From the NCBI GenBank assembly GCA_033220425.1, contig CM065650.1, positions 1,674,001 to 1,738,000 of the forward strand: a DNA stretch of 64,000 nucleotides, read 5' to 3'. The stretch comes from Lepraria neglecta. Its lineage: Eukaryota; Ascomycota; Lecanoromycetes; Lecanorales; Stereocaulaceae. The first letter of the stretch is position 1. Each line of letters starts with the position of its first letter. A program made the position numbers and the translations under genes. A model generated the notes under the pieces. It made no database searches. It was given only the letters and a program-made list of their open reading frames with translations, and was not told the DNA's origin. Below, one piece after another: positions 56,949-64,000 of the stretch.

Positions 56949-57323
56949 CTTCACGCAATGATCCGTTAGCAAGCGAGCAAATTGTATGTCTGCACTTCTG
57001 CTATATTTTTCTCTTTTGAAACGAGAAAAGGATGTGGCAGGGATCATTTCATTTACTTGTTCTGGTTCACAAGTCAGTATCGGAACTTACTTTCCCCACA
57101 AAATCGTCATCGCGCGGAAAGATGCCGATGCCGCTGCATTTATCCGGTGGGTGTTTGCGTGGGGGCGTTACAAGAAAAGTACAACAGTATACTACTAACG
57201 AATTTCTTTTTACGAGCTTTGCTTTCTTCCGAATTTTGCATTCTCTTAAGCTTTTAAAAATCCAGTGCCAGTGCTTTCCGATTTTCCAGTAGAATCGACC
57301 ACCGCACCCTGAAAACATCCATC
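56949..57323. promoter_or_regulatory. Shared divergent upstream region, epimerase / flavocytochrome b2-like
   Basis: 375 bp between two divergent oxidoreductase genes. A TTATCC (GATA-type) word lies at 57139-57144. Joint control is inferred only from arrangement. Confidence 0.4.
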
Positions 57324-58936
57324 ATGCCCCCAGAGCCCCGCACTCTCAGTTTCAAAGACTTGAAAATACATAATGATAGCAATGATTGTTGGATCGCAGT
57401 GCACTCCAAGATATATGATGTGACAGACTTCTTAGAAGCTCACCCGGGTGGATCAGGTATTATCCTCAAGTATGCTGGGAACGATGCAACGGCAGCCTAC
57501 GACGAAGTTCACGCGCCGAGTATCCTCGAAGAGAGCCTGTCTTCAGACAAATTCAAAGGGCTATTAGACCAGGCAGAGGTAGTGACTTTACCCGAAGACC
57601 AAAAAGAAGATATCACGACCATAGAGAAAACGAGAGGACAGTCAACGTCAACAGAAACATATACGAAACCCGATCTATTCAAACTCATCTCAGTACACGA
57701 TTTCGAGGATGTAGCCCAAAAGACTTTGACTGCCAAAGCATGGGCCTTCTACTCATCAGCGGCTACGGACCTGATCACCCATCATGGGAACTCCAACTTC
57801 TATAGAAGAATAATGCTAAGGCCTCGAGTCATGCGTAACGTAGCGGAGGTAAACACCAAGCGATCAATATTAGGCTGTCCCAGCACAGCTCCATTCTTCG
57901 TCAGCCCAGCAGCTATGGCTCGACTAGCTCACCCAGACGGAGAATGCGCCATAGCAAGAGGTTGTGCGAGCGAAGGGATAATTCAATGCGTAAGTCATCC
58001 CCAAGGGGCAATCACCCACAGAATTGTAACCCTTATGGTACTGATCCGCAACTCAGGTTTCAAACAACGCTTCCTACCCTCTAGCAAGCATAATAGAAAC
58101 GGGCACAACCAACCAACCCTTCTTCCTCCAACTCTACGTCAACGCCGACCGCCCCAAAACAACGCAACTCCTTCACAAAGCCCGTGACCTCGGCATCAAA
58201 GCAATTTTCGTAACCGTAGACGCCCAGTACGCCCCCGCCTCCCTCCTTATCACCTCTCCCGTCAACTAACAAACCTCCCAGCGTCCCAGGCAAACGCGAA
58301 GCAGACGAGCGCATAGCAGCCGAGAATGTCTCCTCCGCAATCAGCGGCGCCGTAGCCAGCAACGACAAGAAAGGTGGCGGAATGGGGAGACTGATGGGAC
58401 AGTATGTTGACAAAACGCTCAGCTGGGAGGACATCCCGTGGATACAGGAAACGAGTCAACTGCCTGTGGTGGTGAAGGGAATTCAATGCGCGGCTGACGC
58501 AAAGATCGCTGTGAGTTATGGAGTCAAAGGAGTCATGCTCTCCAACCATGGCGGCCGCTCCCTCGACACATCACAGCCCGCAATCCTCACACTTCTCGAA
58601 CTCCACCGTCTCTGCCCCGAGGTGTTTGACAAAGTCGAAGTCTACATCGACGGCGGCATCACGCGCGGCCCTGACATCCTGAAAGCGCTGTGCTTGGGAG
58701 CTACGGCTGTGGGGATAGGAAGACCGTTCCTGTATAGTCTGTGCTATGGACAGGAGGGCGTGGAGCATTTGAGTTCGATATTGAAGGATGAGTTGGAGAC
58801 GAGTATGCGTTTGAGTGGGATTACGAATGTAGATCAGGCGCATCCGGGGCTTGTGAATACTAATGATGTGGATTTTTTGGTGCCGAGGAGTGAGGGGCAT
58901 GAGTGGATTGGTTGGAGGCCGAGGGCGAAGATGTAG
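57324..58936 (+). CDS. Flavocytochrome b2-type FMN-dependent 2-hydroxyacid dehydrogenase (L-lactate dehydrogenase-like)
   Basis: Oxidises an alpha-hydroxy acid such as L-lactate with FMN, passing electrons to a fused cytochrome b5 domain. Exons 57324-57989, 58057-58226 and 58282-58936 sum to 1491 nt, giving 496 aa; introns are 67 and 55 bp. The cytochrome b5 domain (1-80) has heme ligands His40 (EAHPGGSG) and His63 (YDEVHAPS). The FMN domain (from about 120) has PFFVSPAAMARLAHPDGE, FFLQLYVN, VTVDAHVPGKREADE, VVKGIQCAADA, the catalytic His368 in LSNHGGRSLDT, and DGGITRGPDILKALCLGATA. Unlike yeast Cyb2 there is no presequence: the protein starts directly with the b5 domain, so it may act outside mitochondria. 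Substrate (lactate, mandelate, glycolate) is not fixed by sequence alone. Confidence 0.92.
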
Positions 58937-59288
58937 ATTGGAGACTTTGTGTGTTGTTGCTCGCTCTGGAGCAACGGATGTAAGTATCTGGGGTTGAGTT
59001 GCGAGACATGTTTCGGGAGTTGCAGTTTAGTGTTTAAATCTTCCGTGGCTTCTATCTCAAGCTCCTCTCTTCAAGCGGTAGCTTTGACTCTAGGATTACA
59101 CGTGGATTAGTAGAGGCCGAACGTGAGGACGTACTGAAAGTATGATATTGATTACTACTGAATCTTGCATGTTATACACTGCCAAAATCGTACAACTGTA
59201 CAAACACAGTGGGTTGCCCCCTGAAATCTTTCCGTGCCTTTTCGCTAAATTTCGCCATGCGCGCGCACCATAATTCCAAAACATCAAC
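58937..59288. other. Intergenic, convergent 3' ends
   Basis: 352 bp of 3' flank between the flavocytochrome gene and ERG12. No feature recognised. Confidence 0.4.
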
Positions 59289-60785
59289 TCAAGCACCCTT
59301 ACTCTCACTGACCCTCCAGAACTTCCACCCCTCTTTCTTTGCGCGCCCTCCAGCTCCGACCAATTTCTCCACACCATCCTCTCCCTCCGCTTCGAGGAAT
59401 TTTTCTTGATCGATCTCCACACCTCCGTCTTCGTCACCTTCTTGTCTCAAGACAGCGGGGAAGAGTACGCCCACTCCATCTCCGCCGAGAGTAGTCTCGA
59501 ACCTCTCGAAATTCTCCTCGTCGAGTTTGTCGTGGAGCTCCTGAAGCTTCTCGGGTGATGCGTCCGGCCTAAGTAAGGTGATGGCGCTTCCACCTCCACC
59601 GGCACCTGTGAGCTTCGTCCAGCCTATGCCGCCAAAGTCTACGAGTTCGCGGATACGTTCGAGGCGTGGGTGGGAGACGCCGAGGGAGACGAGGAGGCCG
59701 TGATTTATGTTCATTAATGTGCCAATAGTCTCTGAGGTCTTTGGATCCTTTTCATCGAAGTCAGGTGAGGAAATGAGTTTGTGGGCTGTTTCCGTCACTT
59801 TTTCTATGGCTTCGAGCATGAGGTCTGTTATTATGGGCATAGATTTCTTCAAGGCGCCCACTTTGGCAACTTCGTTGGCTGTTGAGCGAGGCTGCCGAGT
59901 ATTGACAAGTAGGAGAGGGAGTTCGGGGAAGTTGCGAAGAGGCGTGACAGTCGGTGGTTTCGAATAGTCTCCACGTTTGAAGAGGACAGCTTTCCCACCT
60001 GTGGCAACAGTATTGTCGACCCCGCTGGGATTGCCATGAATGCACATTTCGCCTACGAAAGCCCAGTGATTGATTCTCTCCAATTGCAGTTCCGCTTCAT
60101 CAGGAGGTTGGTCTTCGTGCGGACCAGCTAGGGTGCGGATCTGGAGAAGTAACGCAGCGCTCTGACAGACGCTAATGCTTGCGCTGCTTCCAAGTCCGGC
60201 GCCTATGGGGAGGGTGGAGCGGAGGGTATAGATGCATCCTGGGAACTTTTGGGAGCCGAGCGAGAGGAATAAGTAGAGGAAGGAGGAAGCTGCGGCTTGA
60301 TGTATCCGTTTGTGTTCGCTGGTTGCTTTGGGGGAGACGGATCTAAGATGGGGCTGCATGGCTTCGACGAGGTCTGGATCGAGGGATGTGACGAGGTCGT
60401 AGTACATTTTCTTCTTTGAGGGGTGGGAGAATGTAGACCAGGGTAGTTCGTCGATGTTCCATGTGTGGTTCAAGCCTATGTCTGGGAATCTGAGGGAGAT
60501 GGTCCGGTACGATTTTGAGAGCGTTGTGACAAGGAGGTAGGAACGTAGAGAGATAGCTGCAGCCATTGCTGCTTTTCCGTGCACGACGGCATGTTCCCCA
60601 TAGACAATGACTTTCCCTGGCGCAGAGGTCATGAAAGCTGGGTTCATGGGTGAAGAGGGCTTTCTCTCAGCCTTTGGCCTCCCAATTTTTCCTGGCGACC
60701 CATCGATTTTGCTTTCGGTGCCATTAATGTTTGTAGAAGCCATCTTCTTTTCAAGATTCCTCTTCATTTCTGTGTGACGGCTCAT
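59289..60785 (-). CDS. ERG12: Mevalonate kinase
   Basis: GHMP kinase that phosphorylates mevalonate to 5-phosphomevalonate in the isoprenoid/ergosterol pathway (cytosol). Single exon, 498 aa; the inner Met at 60743 (MASTNINGTE) is an alternative start. Conserved parts: FMTSAPGKVIVYGEHAVVHG (about 52-70), LPIGAGLGSSASISVC (the GHMP ATP-binding loop), HGNPSGVDNTVATGGKAVLF, and near the end WTKLTGAGGGGSAITLL. Compared with yeast it has an N-terminal basic extension of about 50 residues and a longer acidic C-terminal part. Intact. It faces STE24 across a shared 360-bp promoter. Confidence 0.95.
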   Translation of the reverse strand: MSRHTEMKRNLEKKMASTNINGTESKIDGSPGKIGRPKAERKPSSPMNPAFMTSAPGKVIVYGEHAVVHGKAAMAAAISLRSYLLVTTLSKSYRTISLRFPDIGLNHTWNIDELPWSTFSHPSKKKMYYDLVTSLDPDLVEAMQPHLRSVSPKATSEHKRIHQAAASSFLYLFLSLGSQKFPGCIYTLRSTLPIGAGLGSSASISVCQSAALLLQIRTLAGPHEDQPPDEAELQLERINHWAFVGEMCIHGNPSGVDNTVATGGKAVLFKRGDYSKPPTVTPLRNFPELPLLLVNTRQPRSTANEVAKVGALKKSMPIITDLMLEAIEKVTETAHKLISSPDFDEKDPKTSETIGTLMNINHGLLVSLGVSHPRLERIRELVDFGGIGWTKLTGAGGGGSAITLLRPDASPEKLQELHDKLDEENFERFETTLGGDGVGVLFPAVLRQEGDEDGGVEIDQEKFLEAEGEDGVEKLVGAGGRAKKEGWKFWRVSESKGA

Positions 60786-61145
60786 CCTGCCAGTACAATC
60801 CGAGCTTCCCCAATTGTATTAATCTTTGTTGTTCTCATTTTTCACGGACGCATTTTCCTGCACGCCGGCAGATCCGTGTTTTCACCAATAGAGGCCTCTG
60901 CCGAGTTTGAGGAGTTCTTTGTATCGCAACGTTATGAACCGGGCAGCTTCTAATTTGGGATAACTCCGAGCCAGAGTGAAGGGTTGTTTGTCGTGCGGTT
61001 AGCAAATTATTGGTCTTTAATCAAGGACCTGGCCTCGCCAAGAGAAAGTGAAGACAGATCTCGCAGCGCCTAATGTTCTCGAAGTTCGCTCTCACCTAGC
61101 CTTCCAATCTTTCTCTCTTTTACAAGACTTCAACACTCGACAGTC
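60786..61145. promoter_or_regulatory. Shared divergent promoter, ERG12 / STE24
   Basis: 360 bp between start codons. A CCAAT word lies at 60885-60889. Whether it is used is unknown. Confidence 0.45.
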
Positions 61146-62675
61146 ATGGATATTTTACAGGTAATTCCGAATATGTTACTCCAGGAAAACCCTTTGGCTG
61201 ACCACAATCACAGCGTCTAGGGCGCTTTCTCGACAGGCCTAGTTTTCCATGGAAGAGGCTGATCGTCGGTTTTTCTCTTGGACAGTACCTCTTCGAAAGC
61301 TTCCTCTCCCTCCGACAGTACAAGGTCTTGCAGCAGAAGAAGCCCCCGAAAGCACTAAAAGGAGAAGTCTCACAAGAAGTATTCGACAAGAGCCAGGCGT
61401 ATGGACGAGCAAAAGCCAAATTCGGCTTCGTATCCTCGCTTTACGACCAAGTGCAGAATTACGGCATCATCTACTACGACCTACTCCCTCAACTATGGGT
61501 CCTAACGGGCGTCTGGCTCGTTCGATATGTCCCCGAAAAATACGCTGGCGAAATCGTGCATACCCTCATCTTCTTCTTCACATACAACATCATAACTACA
61601 ATCCTCAACCTACCCACGGCTTACTACGGCACCTTTGTTCTTGAGGAGAAATACGGGTTCAACAAATCAACAGTGAAGCTTTGGTTAATGGATATGATCA
61701 AAGGCCAAGCTCTTATGGTCGTCTTTGGAGCTCCGTTACTCAGTGGATTTTTGGCCATTGTGCAGAAGACTGGGAATCAGTTCTTCTACTATCTGTGGCT
61801 TTTCTCGATTGTGGTGCAGATGTTCGCTATTACGATATACCCGATCTTTATCTTGCCGCTGTTCAACAAGCTGTCGCCGCTGGACGATGGGAAGTTGAAG
61901 ACGGGCGTCGAAGCGCTGGCGAAGAAGCTGAAGTTCCCACTTTCAGAGCTATATGTGATTGATGGGAGTAAGAGGAGTGCACACAGCAATGCGTACTTCT
62001 ACGGATTGCCCTGGAAGAAGCACATTGTTATATACGACACGCTCATTGAAAAGAGCGAGACCGAGGAGGTGGTTGCGGTATTGGCACATGAGTTGGGACA
62101 CTGGAGCTTGGGGCACACGACTAAGCTGTTGGTAATTGCCCAGGTATGTGATCTGACGACTCAATTGCTGATGTCTTTCTAACGTTATCTTCCAGTTTCA
62201 TATGTTCTACATCTTCGCCTTGTTCTCCGTCTTCATTAATAACCGCTCCCTGTACCAATCCTTCGGCTTCCACAAGGAATTCCCCATCATTATTGGATTC
62301 ATCCTGTTCTCAGATGCTCTTTCGCCAATGGACACCGTTGTGAAGCTTCTGATGAACATCCTGAGCCGGACCTTCGAATTCCAAGCTGGTATGTATTCTC
62401 CCGTTGAAAGCAATTGCTCAGCGCTGACCCTTCTGGCAGATGAATTTGCCGTCAAACTCGGATACTCCACAGACCTAGCCAAGTCCCTCATCAAGCTTCA
62501 GATCCAAAATCTGAGCACTATGGACGCAGACTGGATGTACTCAAGCTATCACTTCTCACATCCCATCTTGCCGGAAAGATTAGGCGCCCTCGGATGGTAT
62601 GGCAGCGAGGAAAAGGCCGATGGGAAGGAGATGGATAGCGAGAAGCCAATCAAGGCTTCAGACAGAGAGTTGTAG
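61146..62675 (+). CDS. STE24: CAAX prenyl protease 1 (Ste24, zinc metalloprotease)
   Basis: Removes the aaX tripeptide from prenylated CAAX proteins and matures a-factor-type pheromones in the ER/inner nuclear membrane. Exons 61146-61160 (only MDILQ), 61214-62143, 62196-62388 and 62440-62675 sum to 1374 nt, giving 457 aa, the usual length. Introns are 53, 52 and 51 bp. Several TM helices are evident (LPQLWVLTGVWLVRY, IVHTLIFFFTYNIITTILNL, FFYYLWLFSIVVQMFAITIY). The zinc motif HELGHW has His297 and His301; the third ligand region is in exon 4 (DEFAVKLGY). The end is SYHFSHPILPERLGAL. The ER-retention-like end found in some relatives is not seen. Intact. Confidence 0.96.
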
Positions 62676-62781
62676 AATAGAAAATTCTTTTTGGTTTGAA
62701 CTTTGTCCAGCGCTTTGGTCGTTCAGACAGTCTCCAATCCCCAGCCATCGTTCATCTGGATTCAAAGCAACTCCAATCCGT

Positions 62782-63387
62782 TCAACCCTCAGCATCCTTC
62801 TCCCTCTTCCGCTTCGCCTCCAAAGTCTTCCTCTCCTGAATTCTCCTCTCCTTCTTAAGCTTCTTCCTCTCCTCGATCTCATTACTACTCTTTATAGCCC
62901 TCACCCTCGGCACCTGTCCTCCCTCCTCCTCAAACCCGCCATCCACACCGTTCTCCCTATTCCCAAGCTCCCCCTGCACGACCTCCTGCTCCCGTTCAAA
63001 TTCCTCCTTGTCCTGCCATTCGCCCTCCATGTCCAGGTTTGGCTGCCCCTCTTTGGCACCGCCCACAGCCTCTTCCCCAGTCTCTAGTACCCCACCATTG
63101 GGCATTAAACCAGGCAATCCCTCCCCCCCGAATTTCTCAAACGTCAAATCTGCAGCTAGATGCTCGCCCCGTAGCCCAGCTTCTACACGCTTAAGATTGT
63201 GCAGTACGAGGCCTGTAGCTGAGCCTGAGGATGGCGTTATGGGCCCGTTTTCTGTGAGGAGCGCATTGGGGTGGAGGGAGGGGTCGGTGGTTGCGGCGTG
63301 GAGGTAGGCCGAGAGGAGGGTGAGGGCTTCCGAGGGGGGGATCCGGTTTGAGGAGTGGAGGCGGTGGGGTGGGTAGGCGGTCGTCAT
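62782..63387 (-). CDS. Conserved-looking fungal protein with basic coiled-coil end (201 aa)
   Basis: Single exon from MTTAYPPHRLHSSNRIPPSE. The N-terminal half has LTLLSAYLHAATTDPSLHPN and GLVLHNLKRVEAGLRGEHLA, segments that look conserved. The middle is Gly/Glu-rich. The last 45 residues are strongly charged and helical (EIEERKKLKKERRIQERKTL), resembling a nuclear/nucleolar tail. I do not recognise a named family. Its 3' end is 106 bp from that of STE24, convergently oriented. Confidence 0.65.
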   Translation of the reverse strand: MTTAYPPHRLHSSNRIPPSEALTLLSAYLHAATTDPSLHPNALLTENGPITPSSGSATGLVLHNLKRVEAGLRGEHLAADLTFEKFGGEGLPGLMPNGGVLETGEEAVGGAKEGQPNLDMEGEWQDKEEFEREQEVVQGELGNRENGVDGGFEEEGGQVPRVRAIKSSNEIEERKKLKKERRIQERKTLEAKRKREKDAEG

Positions 63388-63828
63388 GGCGTGTGTAGGC
63401 TTCTAGGTATAGAGGCGGAGTGAGGAATTTGCACTACTGGCGAAGGGAAAATAGAAGCCTTACGAATGAATGGAGTATGTAATTGGTGCTATCTAAGAGA
63501 TCCAAGAATTTTGGAAGCGGGCTTGGCGTGCGGAATTTTGATCTCACAGCCAGCGATTTTCTACTGTTTCTACAACCACGCAAGACAGTCCTCTTAGCAT
63601 CATGTACACATGTCGAGATGCCGGTAATTCTATGCTTTCGAGCAGTCACTTGCAAGATCCATGTGCGGCTGTTTGAGGCGACTGCCTTCTATCCATGGGT
63701 GGAATGCCATAAGAAGTCCGGTACATTTTCTAGAGTACAGTACGCATCCGATTGCTCCAATGCTATGCTGTAAATCAAAGGAATGCCAGTCGCTATATGC
63801 CTCCGCAAGTTCCTTTTTGGAGGCCTTA
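63388..63828. other. Intergenic, no gene seen
   Basis: 441 bp between the coiled-coil gene and the partial gene at the edge. Short frames only. Confidence 0.4.
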
Positions 63829-64000
63829 CTAGTCCGTGGCATAATGTACAATGAATTTGGTGGGTGATGCGATCATTTTGGCCATTTCTTCCACCCCCGT
63901 CCGTGGCCCAGCTGTAGGAATCATTAGCCCTTGAATCCCACAGCATATCAACACGAACGCAAAGCCTACCTGTTTCCACTGCTGCACCATCTTCGGCATC
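63829..64000 (-). CDS. C-terminal tip of a gene cut by the window edge
   Basis: On the minus strand, 64000-63970 (DAEDGAAVET) can be joined to 63911-63829 across a 58-bp intron (GTAGGC, GCTAAT branch site, CTACAG). This reads AGPRTGVEEMAKMIASPTKF then IVHYATD and TAG. Splice signals are good and phase is kept. Too short for a family call. Confidence 0.4.
   Translation of the reverse strand, partial: MPKMVQQWKQVGFAFVLICCGIQGLMIPTAGPRTGVEEMAKMIASPTKFIVHYATD

Noticed and set aside
1-64000. tRNA, rRNA, CRISPR arrays, origins, riboswitches
   Set aside because: None was recognised on reading both strands; GGTTCGA-like words seen (e.g. near 33470) lack tRNA arms.

Overview
This window is nuclear DNA of a filamentous ascomycete (Pezizomycotina; the class, perhaps Dothideomycetes, is only a guess). 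Genes lie on both strands and are separated by introns of mostly 46-75 bp with GT..AG ends and CTNAY branch sites. Many of the proteins belong to fungal families: SPC7, PPZ1, STE24, ATG5, PRP28/PRP39, fungal rhodopsin-like, NLR-type and a SANT+DUF7587-type protein. No tRNA, rRNA, CRISPR array, plasmid or viral gene was recognised.

Layout. 1-17 kb: the 5' tip of an F-box gene, an unknown protein, the kinetochore scaffold SPC7, ribosomal protein S11 (uS17), a SANT/DUF7587-type protein, the NatC subunit NAA38 and the phosphatase PPZ1. 17-24 kb: a Cys-rich unknown protein and a one-TM protein in convergent orientation with a 309-bp TA-flanked inverted-repeat element (MITE) between them, then an arrestin-like and a four-TM MARVEL-like protein. 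24-36 kb is an accessory, decaying stretch: a broken NLR (NACHT-ankyrin) gene, a truncated rhodopsin-like gene, and a minus-strand tandem array of F-box-like/DUF7730-type paralogues (two intact, two with stop codons or frameshifts, one fragment). 36-49 kb: cytochrome c peroxidase, a 3.3-kb gene-poor stretch with two minisatellites, an F-box protein, an MFS anion:cation symporter-like transporter and a C2H2 zinc-finger gene. 49-64 kb is dense housekeeping sequence: ATG5, PRP28, PRP39, an NAD-dependent epimerase, a flavocytochrome b2-like dehydrogenase, ERG12, STE24, a coiled-coil protein and the 3' tip of one more gene.

How the genes relate. Several neighbours share a pathway: PRP28 and PRP39 (U1/5' splice site), ERG12 and STE24 (isoprenoid synthesis and processing of prenylated proteins), and SPC7 (PP1-docking scaffold) in the same region as the PP1-related phosphatase PPZ1. 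Three divergent pairs share short promoters: SPC7/RPS11, ATG5/PRP28 and ERG12/STE24.

Exon joins below were deduced by eye from splice signals, reading phase and remembered family sequence; where the exon lengths sum to an exact multiple of three this is stated. Several otherwise conserved genes (PRP39, the epimerase, the C2H2 gene and one paralogue-array member) carry a single-base frame shift in a homopolymer, which may be real decay or uncorrected sequence error.
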